Below, piece after piece: positions 27,748 through 35,381 of a DNA stretch of 64,000 bases. The position numbers were made by a program, and so were the translations under genes. The first letter of the stretch is position 1. Every line of letters starts with the position of its first letter. Below the pieces are notes generated by a model. The model was not told the origin of the DNA and ran no database searches. It worked only from the letters and a program-made list of their open reading frames with translations. Source of the DNA: Dyadobacter sp. SG02 (lineage in GTDB: Bacteria; Bacteroidota; Bacteroidia; Cytophagales; Spirosomataceae); assembly GCF_900109045.1 (NCBI RefSeq), contig NZ_FNYL01000001.1:725913-789912 (forward strand). Direction: 5' to 3'.

Positions 27748-28323
27748 ATGGACACGCGAGCCATGAAATGCATGAAAAACCAAGACGACCGGGTCCATAT
27801 TGAAAACGTAAAGCAGGGCAACCTGGCCTCCTATACTTATCTGGTCGAAAAGTATAAAAACATGGCATTTACCATTGCGAAGAAAATCCTGCCCGATGCC
27901 CGGGATGCCGAGGACGCAGCGCAGGAAAGTTTCGTAAAGGCTTACATGCAAATCGGCAGCTTTGAAGGCAAATCCAAATTCTCTACCTGGCTTTACACGA
28001 TCGTTTACCGGACGGCCGTTTCGAAATTGCAGCAACCGCGGCTCGCATTGCAAAGTATGGACGACGATTTTGAAGAAAATTACCATTATGCATACAGCCC
28101 GCCGCCTTTCGAAGCATTGCAGGCACGTGAGCGCGAGCAGTTTGTGAAGGATGCGATCAACCGTTTACCAAAGATCGAAGCGCTGGTGATCACATTGTAT
28201 TATTTGGACGACAGTACGATCGAGGAGATCGAGCAGATTACCGGACTCACGAATAGCAATGTAAAAATCAAATTGTTCAGGGCCAGGAAAGTTTTGGGCA
28301 AAGAATTGCAGTTTTTGTTATAA
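27748..28323 (+). CDS. ECF-type RNA polymerase sigma factor (191 aa)
   Basis: A sigma-70-family extracytoplasmic-function factor. Region 2 is seen in YTYLVEKYKNMAFTIAKKIL and AEDAAQESFVKAYMQIGSF plus KFSTWLYTIVYRTAVS; region 4 in INRLPKIEALVITLYYLDD and the helix-turn-helix IEEIEQITGLTNSNVKIKLF with RARKVLGKEL. Possible starts are GTG 27727 and ATG 27748, 27763 or 27772; 27748 is given, but 27772 (MKNQDDRVHIENV) is as plausible. It is followed 10 bp later by a membrane protein likely to be its anti-sigma factor. A GGTTACA/TGTAACC inverted pair spans its upstream region. Confidence 0.88.
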   Translation: MDTRAMKCMKNQDDRVHIENVKQGNLASYTYLVEKYKNMAFTIAKKILPDARDAEDAAQESFVKAYMQIGSFEGKSKFSTWLYTIVYRTAVSKLQQPRLALQSMDDDFEENYHYAYSPPPFEALQAREREQFVKDAINRLPKIEALVITLYYLDDSTIEEIEQITGLTNSNVKIKLFRARKVLGKELQFLL

Positions 28324-28333
28324 TGCAGGTATT

Positions 28334-28825
28334 ATGGAGTCAGACGATAAACAGGAAGCGCATTTCAAAAAACTGATAGACGAAACCGGTGCGGACTCGC
28401 CTTCGGACGTGTTCACGCGGGTTGTTATGCAGAGTGTGCGCGAGGAAGCCGCATTTCGTGCCGTGGTGCAAACCAGTGCCGTCGATGTAACTTCCCCTGC
28501 GTTTGGCAAAGCGGTTATGGCGCAGATCATGGCCAACCAGCCAGTCGCCGCACCTAAACCGGTCATTTCAAGGCAGATATGGTACTGGATCGCAGCGGCC
28601 TGGGCGGCATTGATCGTCGCCTGCTTCTTCCTGCCCGGCAATGAGCCGCAATCCGCATTTTTCAGTGAGCTCAATGCGCGGATAATGTCTGCCCGGCTTT
28701 TCAGTCAGAAATTTGCCGTACCGCAGCCGATCACGCTTACGATCATCGGGCTATCCTCCCTGGTGATGCTCGACTATTTCCTTCGAAACAGGTTGGTTTT
28801 GTTCAATAAAACGGCCAGATCCTGA
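28334..28825 (+). CDS. Membrane protein, probable anti-sigma partner (163 aa)
   Basis: The N-terminal ~75 residues are soluble and charged (EAHFKKLIDETGADSPSDVF), followed by a helix at about 81-98 (IWYWIAAAWAALIVACFF) and a second at about 135-152. This soluble-then-membrane layout directly downstream of an ECF sigma gene is typical of anti-sigma factors in Bacteroidota, but no zinc-binding anti-sigma motif (HxxxCxxC) is present, so the role is inferred from position. Its stop codon falls in the loop of the terminator hairpin. Confidence 0.7.
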   Translation: MESDDKQEAHFKKLIDETGADSPSDVFTRVVMQSVREEAAFRAVVQTSAVDVTSPAFGKAVMAQIMANQPVAAPKPVISRQIWYWIAAAWAALIVACFFLPGNEPQSAFFSELNARIMSARLFSQKFAVPQPITLTIIGLSSLVMLDYFLRNRLVLFNKTARS

Positions 28826-28837
28826 GACCTGGCCGTT
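28810..28837. terminator. Hairpin terminator overlapping a stop codon
   Basis: A 9-bp perfect stem AACGGCCAG / CTGGCCGTT with a 10-nt loop containing the TGA of the preceding gene. It lies between convergent genes. Only a short T-rich tail follows. Confidence 0.7.
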
Positions 28838-28862
28838 CGTTTATGGCTATCTTTCCAATCGG

Positions 28863-29234
28863 TTATCCTCTGCGGTTGTAACGGTTATCGAAACGTTGCT
28901 GATAAGCGAACAAACGCTGGCGTTGTGCGGGTGTCAGCACGGCCAGGATTTCTTTTTGCTTCTCCTCTTCCAGTCTCTTCATGCCCTGATAGGTATGGTA
29001 TCTCTGGTTTTTACCGGTCAGACGATCATATTTGTTTTCGATCTTTTTGATCTGGTTTTCCTGCTTGCGGCTCAGCTTCACGATCTCGTCCAGCTTATTG
29101 ATTTTGAACTCTTCTCCGGCATTGTCGGCGCGGGCGTCGATCACGGCAGGGTTGGGTCTGTTATAGCGCTGAGCGAAAGTATTTCCGGCTGAGAAAGTAA
29201 CGATTGCAGCGATGGCGAAAATGATCTTTTTCAT
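28863..29234 (-). CDS. Small secreted helical protein, Spy/CpxP-like (123 aa)
   Basis: The signal peptide MKKIIFAIAAIVTFSAGNTFAQ is followed by a basic, helical, glutamine-rich body. KLSRKQENQIKKIENKYDRL and LAVLTPAQRQRLFAYQQRF resemble the LTxxQ repeats of periplasmic Spy/CpxP-type chaperones, though the protein is short. It is convergent with the sigma-factor operon. The envelope-stress role is inferred from the motif only. Confidence 0.65.
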   Translation of the reverse strand: MKKIIFAIAAIVTFSAGNTFAQRYNRPNPAVIDARADNAGEEFKINKLDEIVKLSRKQENQIKKIENKYDRLTGKNQRYHTYQGMKRLEEEKQKEILAVLTPAQRQRLFAYQQRFDNRYNRRG

Positions 29235-29440
29235 GGTTTCCAGTATTTAAATTGTTTGTTTATGTCTTTTAGAGGCACTTTTCGCCCCCAAGTTTAACGC
29301 ACTGGAAACACAATCTGCGAAATGTCACTACCAGTAGACGGCCACCCGCTTTTGATCGACGAACGGCTGCCGCAGGCTGGATAGAATTGCTATAACTTTC
29401 TTTTGTTTTTAAATTTGGAATAGGTCAAGCTATAAAAGAA

Positions 29441-29650
29441 ATGTTAACTACAATTAAAGGAATTTATGAAGACGGTAAGGTGACGCTCATAGGAACGCCG
29501 CCTGTACATTCGCGTACGGAAGTCACAGTTACATTCCCCGAAAAAGTGGCAAGCCCGCTAAAAAAACGTCAGGCGGGAGCACTTAAGGGTAGAATTCACA
29601 TGTCAGACGATTTCAACGAACCACTGGACGATTTGAAAGAATATATGTAG
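29441..29650 (+). CDS. Antitoxin of a PIN-type toxin-antitoxin pair (69 aa)
   Basis: MLTTIKGIYEDGKVTLIGTP followed by VTVTFPEK is the short beta N-terminal stretch of DUF2281/VapB-like antitoxins. The C-terminal part (GRIHMSDDFNEPLDDLKEYM) is the disordered toxin-binding tail. It is clearly homologous to the antitoxin at 34966 (same GALKG/GSLKG and DFNEPLDDL/NFNDPLDDL blocks). The toxin ATG follows its stop codon directly. Confidence 0.82.
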   Translation: MLTTIKGIYEDGKVTLIGTPPVHSRTEVTVTFPEKVASPLKKRQAGALKGRIHMSDDFNEPLDDLKEYM

Positions 29651-30043
29651 ATGAAAGTATTACTGGACACACACTCTCTGATTTGGTTTCTTGAAGACAG
29701 CCCCAGACTCTCACCGAAGGCCAAATCTCTCATGGAAGATTTAAGCAATGACGTCTATATACATGCCATCAGTTGGTTTGAAATGTCAATCAAGGCGAAA
29801 ATCGGAAAACTTTCGCTTGCGGACCCTATCGATATAGCTTTTACACAAGCTTCGAAAAACGGTATATTGACCATAGACATAAATGCACCCCAACTGAAAG
29901 CTTACCAAAGTCTACCATTCATCCAAGAACACCGCGATCCATTCGACCGTTTGATAATTGCAACAGCGATTCAAGAACACCTCAGCATTGTATCAAACGA
30001 CCCGAAATTTGCACTGTATCCGGCAGCACAAGTCCTCTGGTAA
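29651..30043 (+). CDS. PIN-domain ribonuclease toxin, VapC family (130 aa)
   Basis: Full-length PIN domain with the expected acidic residues: MKVLLDTHSLIW (first Asp at residue 6), SWFEMSIKAKIGKL (Glu near 43), HRDPFDRLIIATAI (Asp near 97) and SNDPKF (Asp near 117). Family members cleave tRNA or other RNA and are held inactive by the cognate antitoxin. Its stop lies only 8 bp from the stop of the convergent permease at 30052. This is the intact counterpart of the broken toxin at 35187. Confidence 0.88.
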   Translation: MKVLLDTHSLIWFLEDSPRLSPKAKSLMEDLSNDVYIHAISWFEMSIKAKIGKLSLADPIDIAFTQASKNGILTIDINAPQLKAYQSLPFIQEHRDPFDRLIIATAIQEHLSIVSNDPKFALYPAAQVLW

Positions 30044-30051
30044 AGAAAAAC

Positions 30052-32427
30052 TCATTCGCTCCGCAACGACTTCACCGGATTCATCAATGCCGCCTTAATT
30101 GCCTGAAAACTTACGGTAAGCAGCGTGATCGCAACTGCCAGCAGCGCCGCCACGACGAAAACGACCCAGCTTAGCTGGATATGGTATTGGTATTTTTCCA
30201 GCCAGTCGTGCAGGAAATATAGCGCAATAGGCGACGCGATGACACAGGAAATGATGACCAGATATACAAATTCTTTGGAAAGCATCGCCCACATCTGCGC
30301 GACGCTGGCGCCCAGAGCCTTGCGAATGCCGATTTCCTTTGTGCGTTGCTCAGCGGTATAGGCTGCCAATCCAAACAGCCCCAGACAGGAAATAAATACC
30401 GCGAGCACCGCAAACACCCGCGCCAGCTTTCCTATCCGTTCCTCGGCCCTGAACTTGGCATCGTATTCTTCGTCGGCAAACTTGAATTCAAACGGCGAGT
30501 CGGGATCGTGCTTGCGGAAAACAGCTTCTACTTTCTTCAAAGCCTTGTCAACCGGCGCTCCCGGCGTGAGCTTGACGTTGATCAGGTTCGCCCAATCGTA
30601 TTTCAGCATAAAAATGGTGGGTACCGCCGGTTCGTAGGGCGATTGCATCACCATATCCTTGATCACGCCTACGACGTGATGCGGTTTGCCATTGTAACGG
30701 ATGGTTTTGCCGACAATATCTTTGAGGCCGGTGAGCTTGACGGCCGATTCGTTGAGAATGAATCCGGCGCTGTCTGTGGAGAAATCCCTGGAAAAATCGC
30801 GGCCGTCGATGATTTTCCAGCCGATGGTTTTCCCAAAATCGTGCGTACAGGCAATCGTGCCGAACAATGGCACGGAGCCCGGTTCCAATCCCTCCCATTC
30901 GAACCCGATCTGGTTGGAGTAAATGCCTGTGGTGGGACTCGACGATTCACTCATTTCGTACACGCTCCCGGTTTTCAGTAGGTCGTTGCGAATAGGATCG
31001 TATTTACCCCACAAATTGGGCGAGATATTGATTTGCAGAAGCCCCTGACGGTTGTAACCTACCGGCCGGTTTTTGGCATGCTGGATCTGCTGGAATACGA
31101 TGATCGTACCGATAATGAGCGTAATGGAAACTGTAAACTGCACCACTACCATGACCTTACGCGGCACCCCCGAATATTTCCCGACTTTGAATGTACCCTT
31201 CAATACCGATAGCGGATTGAACGACGACAAATAGAACGCCGGATAGCTCCCCGCAACCAGTCCAGTGAACAACGCGAAGAAGATCAGCACCAGCCAGAAT
31301 TGCCAGTAGAAAAACGGAAACTTCACATGCTTGCCTGCGAGGTCGTTGAATGCTGGTAGCGAAATGAGTACGATCAGGATCGCCAGTACCAGCGCGAACA
31401 TCACCACCAGGAACGATTCGCTCAGAAACTGGAATACCAACTGGCTTTTCAGCGAGCCGATCGACTTGCGGATACCTACTTCCTTGGCCCGCTTCTCCGA
31501 CCGCGCTGTACTCAGGTTCATGAAATTGATACAGGCCAAAAGCAATACAAACGTCCCGATAATGCCAAAAAGCCACACAAACTGAATGCGCCCGCCAATA
31601 TTCCGTCCGTCCTTGAAATCGGAATAGAGGTGCCAGCGGCCCATGGGGTGAAGCATATATTGCGGCTTGTCGGTTTTAGAGAATGCGTGCGGCATTTCTA
31701 CATCCCGGATTTTGCGCGAAACGGACGCGATCTCCGCATGATCGGCCACCTGCGCAAACCATTGGAAAGAGTGGTTACCCCACTGCGTTTGCGCGTCCTT
31801 CACCCAGCCCTCGGCTTGCAGATAGTCGTTCCACGGCAGGATCAGGTACAGCTCGTTGAAACTCGAATTGAACGGAATATCCTCATAAACGCCCGTCACT
31901 TTCACATCCTTCTTGATATCGAGTTTGAGGGTTTTGTTGAGAGGATCTTTATCACCGAACAGGGCCTTCGCCAGCGACTCGCAAATCACCACCGAGCCCG
32001 GGCTCTTCAATGCGCTGTAATCGCCACGGATCATTTTCAGGCCCAGCATTTCCGGAAACGACGGCTGCGCCCACATCCCCGATTTATTAATCTTCTTGTC
32101 GCCGTTGGCCAGCAAATGCCCGAAATTCCAGGAAGCCAGTGCGGTATATTTAAAATCCGCCGAATACTTGGTCGCCATTTCCGTTACCGACGGGATCGAT
32201 ACCGCGGTACCGGTTCCGGTTTGCCCGTTGAAGGTCTGGCTGATCCACGCCTGCACGACGCGATCGTAGTTTTTGTGGTATTTATTGTAGGATAATTCAT
32301 CCCAAACCCACAGCCCGATCAGCATCGTGACGGCGATCCCTACCGCCAGTCCGACGATGTTGATCAGGGAGTAAACTTTGTTTTTAAGAAGATTTCGGAG
32401 CGAGATTGTCAGGTAATTCTTGATCAT
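30052..32427 (-). CDS. FtsX/MacB-type ABC transporter permease (791 aa)
   Basis: The first gene of the right array. The ATG at 32425-32427 gives MIKNYLTISLRNLLKNKVYS; the 25-residue extension to 32502 crosses a hairpin terminator and is rejected. It is a close paralogue of the permeases at 5855 and 13170 (helix 1 VTMLIGLWVWDELSYNKYH; coupling stretch RSEKRAKEVGIRKSIGS near residue 312; QRTKEIGIRKALGAS near 699). The tail is NPVKSLRSE. So this subgroup is present in both arrays, which points to duplication or exchange across the sigma-factor/receptor region. Confidence 0.93.
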   Translation of the reverse strand: MIKNYLTISLRNLLKNKVYSLINIVGLAVGIAVTMLIGLWVWDELSYNKYHKNYDRVVQAWISQTFNGQTGTGTAVSIPSVTEMATKYSADFKYTALASWNFGHLLANGDKKINKSGMWAQPSFPEMLGLKMIRGDYSALKSPGSVVICESLAKALFGDKDPLNKTLKLDIKKDVKVTGVYEDIPFNSSFNELYLILPWNDYLQAEGWVKDAQTQWGNHSFQWFAQVADHAEIASVSRKIRDVEMPHAFSKTDKPQYMLHPMGRWHLYSDFKDGRNIGGRIQFVWLFGIIGTFVLLLACINFMNLSTARSEKRAKEVGIRKSIGSLKSQLVFQFLSESFLVVMFALVLAILIVLISLPAFNDLAGKHVKFPFFYWQFWLVLIFFALFTGLVAGSYPAFYLSSFNPLSVLKGTFKVGKYSGVPRKVMVVVQFTVSITLIIGTIIVFQQIQHAKNRPVGYNRQGLLQINISPNLWGKYDPIRNDLLKTGSVYEMSESSSPTTGIYSNQIGFEWEGLEPGSVPLFGTIACTHDFGKTIGWKIIDGRDFSRDFSTDSAGFILNESAVKLTGLKDIVGKTIRYNGKPHHVVGVIKDMVMQSPYEPAVPTIFMLKYDWANLINVKLTPGAPVDKALKKVEAVFRKHDPDSPFEFKFADEEYDAKFRAEERIGKLARVFAVLAVFISCLGLFGLAAYTAEQRTKEIGIRKALGASVAQMWAMLSKEFVYLVIISCVIASPIALYFLHDWLEKYQYHIQLSWVVFVVAALLAVAITLLTVSFQAIKAALMNPVKSLRSE

Positions 32428-32473
32428 GGCCGGGTCAGATATGAACGTTTGGAATGCATTTCGCGAAAGATGT

Positions 32474-32492
32474 AAAAACCAGCCTGCTGGTT
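32474..32492 (-). terminator. Hairpin terminator between two permeases
   Basis: On the minus strand AACCAG-CAGG-CTGGTT followed by TTT, just after the stop of the permease at 32511. It would separate that gene from the one starting at 32427. Confidence 0.6.
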
Positions 32493-32510
32493 GCATCTGC
32501 AAGCATCTGA

Positions 32511-34925
32511 TTATTCACTTCTTAATGCTTTCACCGGGTTCGTCATCGCAGCCTTGATACTCTGAAAGCTGACGGTGACAAGCGCTATCAGTACCGCAGC
32601 GAGGCCCGCCACTACGAAAAGCCACCAACTGATACTCACCTTATAGCTGAAATCCTGCAACCATTCATTCATGAAATACCATGCGATAGGCGATGCAATG
32701 ACCAGCGCAATCACCACGAGTTTGATAAAATCGATGGAGAACAGCCCGAAAATGTTCATCGCCGACGCCCCGATGGCCTTACGGATACCCATTTCCTTCG
32801 TACGCGATTCGGCCATGAATGCTACGACACCGTAGAGGCCCAGGCAGCCAATGAAGATCGCGATGAAACTCAGGATTTTGAAGAGCGAGAAGAACTTGGC
32901 TTCCTTCTCGTAGAAGCTGTCGAGCGTCTGATCGTAGAAGCTGTATTTGAATAAAAAATCCGGAAAAGTGGTCGCCCAAAGCTTTTCAATTTTAGTGATT
33001 TGTTCCAGCCCGGCATTTTTATCCAGTTTTATACTTAATGTTCCATAATTATTACGCATGGTGGTCATTACGCACGGAATGATCTCCTGGTGCAAGGTAT
33101 AGGTATTGAAGTTTTTCACCACACCAACCACCGGGAGTTTTACGTCACTTCCTCCGATTGCCAGCCTTTTACCAATAATGCCTTCCGGGTTTTTGAAGCC
33201 CAGCTTTCGGGCAAATGCTTCGTTTACCACATACTCTCGGATCGTGTCGGCAGACAAATACATTCTCCCCGCCGCCATTTTCAGCCCGTAAGTATTGAAA
33301 TAGGCCGTATCGGCCGGACGCATTACCACCTCGAAATCCAGGAACTCCGCGTCGTTCTCGTATTTGAAACCCGTCTGCCAATTGCTTCTCGACATGGGTG
33401 TAAATGCGCTGTAAGCGACGGACTTCACGCCCGGTATCGCACGGACCTCGTCACGCAATGTTTCCAGCTTGCCTTCCGGTTGGTCGGGGATCGCGATCGT
33501 CACGATTTCGTCCTTTTCAAAACCCAGGTCGAGCGTGCTGAAATACTTCATCTGGCTGTAAGCGATCAATGTTCCGATGAGTATTACCTGCGAAATCGAG
33601 AATTGGAGCACGATCAGGCCTTTACGCAAATTGGATTGGCCGCTTCCGGCCGTGCGCATTTTTCCTTTCAATGCCAGGATCGGCTGGTAACCCGAAACGA
33701 CCAGTGCCGGGTAAAAACCCGCCAGGAAAGTGGTAGCGACCGTCAATATCACACAGCACAACAGAACAGCCGGGTCCTGAAAAAACACGACGTCGCGCGT
33801 CTGAATATTGAGGACATTCGCAATGTAAGGCAACAGCAACTGCGCCGAAACCAATGCGAGAATTACCGAAAGCACTGTTATAATCCCGGTTTCAGAGAAA
33901 TACTGGCGCAACAACTGCCCACGCGTGCTCCCCAGTACCTTGCGTACGCCCACCTCGCGCGAGCGGCGCAACGCCTGCGCGGTGGCGAGGTTCACAAAGT
34001 TCACACAGGCCGTGATCAGGATAAATATCCCGACCAGCGACATGGCCCAGATCATCCCCTTGCTGATCGAGCGGCTGGCATAGTTGCCGGTTTTGGTGGC
34101 AAAATGAATATCCATCAACGGTTGCAGGACGAATTTTACTTTCGCATCGTCCTTCGGCTCCCTGTATTTTTTGTTGAATGCCAATAATTGTTTCTCGAAC
34201 TGCGCTTTGCTCACGTTTTCGGGCAGCATGAGATACACCTGGCCGCCTCCGTAGGTCGAAACCCAATCGTCCCAGTTGGTAAATGCGCCAAATTCCTTCA
34301 ACGATGCAAAGGAAAGCATGGTCGTAAAAGGCAGGTTAGTCGTCGCCGGCGGATCGGCAACTATGCCCGTTACCACGAAATTCATCTGGTTTCTCACACG
34401 TATACTCTTTCCGATCGGATCGGCATTTCCGAAAAACCGCGAAGCCTGCCCTTCCGTGAGCACCACGGAACCCGGATTTTTCAGCGCTTGCGAAGGCGAG
34501 CCTTTCAGCCATTTATAATCGAACATCCGGAAATATTCCGGGCCGATGAATGCGATATTGTAGCCCGGATCTGAAAACTTCTTCTTTTCCGAGCCCTGTG
34601 TAACCGTGATCAACGTCTCCCGCAGACCATATGTACACGTAACCTGATCGCGAATCTCGGGATAATCGTTACGCAGCGCCGCCAGGGCCGGCAGCTGAAT
34701 CCCGGCATTGAAACCCTTTTCCCCATCCTCGATGCTGTGGTTGAGGAGCCGGTAAATACGATCGGACTGCTTGTGATGGCTGTCAAAACTGAGTTCATAC
34801 CGGACCGTAAAAAAGATCAGCAGGCAACACGCCAGGCTCATAGTAAGCCCGGTAACATTAATCAAGGTAAAATTCCAGTTACGGCGAAGGTTTCTGAACG
34901 AGGTTGTCAGATAGTTTTTGATCAT
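32511..34925 (-). CDS. FtsX/MacB-type ABC transporter permease (804 aa)
   Basis: Starts MIKNYLTTSFRNLRRNWNFT with helix 1 LACCLLIFFTVRYELSFDSH. The first coupling stretch AQALRRSREVGVRKVLGS (near residue 322) shares the AQA form with the permease at 10744. The second is SRTKEMGIRKAIGAS near 712, with methionine in place of isoleucine. The tail is NPVKALRSE. The start codon is 40 bp from the divergent antitoxin gene at 34966, leaving little room for two separate promoters. Confidence 0.92.
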   Translation of the reverse strand: MIKNYLTTSFRNLRRNWNFTLINVTGLTMSLACCLLIFFTVRYELSFDSHHKQSDRIYRLLNHSIEDGEKGFNAGIQLPALAALRNDYPEIRDQVTCTYGLRETLITVTQGSEKKKFSDPGYNIAFIGPEYFRMFDYKWLKGSPSQALKNPGSVVLTEGQASRFFGNADPIGKSIRVRNQMNFVVTGIVADPPATTNLPFTTMLSFASLKEFGAFTNWDDWVSTYGGGQVYLMLPENVSKAQFEKQLLAFNKKYREPKDDAKVKFVLQPLMDIHFATKTGNYASRSISKGMIWAMSLVGIFILITACVNFVNLATAQALRRSREVGVRKVLGSTRGQLLRQYFSETGIITVLSVILALVSAQLLLPYIANVLNIQTRDVVFFQDPAVLLCCVILTVATTFLAGFYPALVVSGYQPILALKGKMRTAGSGQSNLRKGLIVLQFSISQVILIGTLIAYSQMKYFSTLDLGFEKDEIVTIAIPDQPEGKLETLRDEVRAIPGVKSVAYSAFTPMSRSNWQTGFKYENDAEFLDFEVVMRPADTAYFNTYGLKMAAGRMYLSADTIREYVVNEAFARKLGFKNPEGIIGKRLAIGGSDVKLPVVGVVKNFNTYTLHQEIIPCVMTTMRNNYGTLSIKLDKNAGLEQITKIEKLWATTFPDFLFKYSFYDQTLDSFYEKEAKFFSLFKILSFIAIFIGCLGLYGVVAFMAESRTKEMGIRKAIGASAMNIFGLFSIDFIKLVVIALVIASPIAWYFMNEWLQDFSYKVSISWWLFVVAGLAAVLIALVTVSFQSIKAAMTNPVKALRSE

Positions 34926-34965
34926 GGCACCTTATTTTCTATTTTTGAATACAATCAAATGATAT

Positions 34966-35187
34966 ATGGCAATGTTGACGTCGGTTAGCGGAGTTTATGA
35001 AAACGGGAAAATCACATTGGATGAAATTCCCGCGATTCAAAAGAGATCGAAGATTGTCGTAACGTTCCTGGAAGAAATGGAAGAAGCGATCCACCCGAAG
35101 CGTCGACTTGGCAGCTTAAAAGGGAAGGTCGGAACTCCTGATAACTTTAATGATCCATTGGACGACTTAAACGACTATATGTTTTAA
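34966..35187 (+). CDS. Antitoxin of a broken PIN-type toxin-antitoxin pair (73 aa)
   Basis: A paralogue of the antitoxin at 29441: LTSVSGVYENGKITLDEIP followed by VVTFLEE, and the tail KGKVGTPDNFNDPLDDLNDY. The reading frame is intact although its toxin is truncated. The start may also be the ATG at 34972. Its last codon overlaps the toxin ATG by one base. Confidence 0.78.
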   Translation: MAMLTSVSGVYENGKITLDEIPAIQKRSKIVVTFLEEMEEAIHPKRRLGSLKGKVGTPDNFNDPLDDLNDYMF

Positions 35188-35378
35188 TGAAATACCTCCT
35201 GGATACCCAAATCGCTATCTGGTCTCTGGAAGACCATCCACATCTAAAAGCACCAATCCGAAATATCCTCGAAAATCCACTGAATACATTATTCATTAGC
35301 CCGATCAGCTTGATTGAAATATCGATCAAATTGAAACTTGGCAAACTCCCTCAATTCACGGTTGGCATCTTAAACTGA
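35187..35378 (+). pseudogene. Truncated PIN-domain toxin (63 of about 130 aa)
   Basis: MKYLLDTQIAIWSLEDHPHL and SLIEISIKLKLGKLP align with the first half of the toxin at 29651 (MKVLLDTHSLIWFLEDSPRL, WFEMSIKAKIGKL). The similarity then stops, and after a few unrelated residues comes a stop 3 bp before the end of the convergent permease at 35382. The two C-terminal acidic residues needed for the PIN active site are missing, so the product should be inactive. The break suggests that the permease-side DNA replaced the toxin's 3' half. Confidence 0.85.
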
Positions 35379-35381
35379 CAG

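Noticed and set aside
27748-27760. GGACAC in the start of the sigma-factor gene as another activator half-site
   Set aside because: No matching GTGTYC partner at the 6-nt distance.
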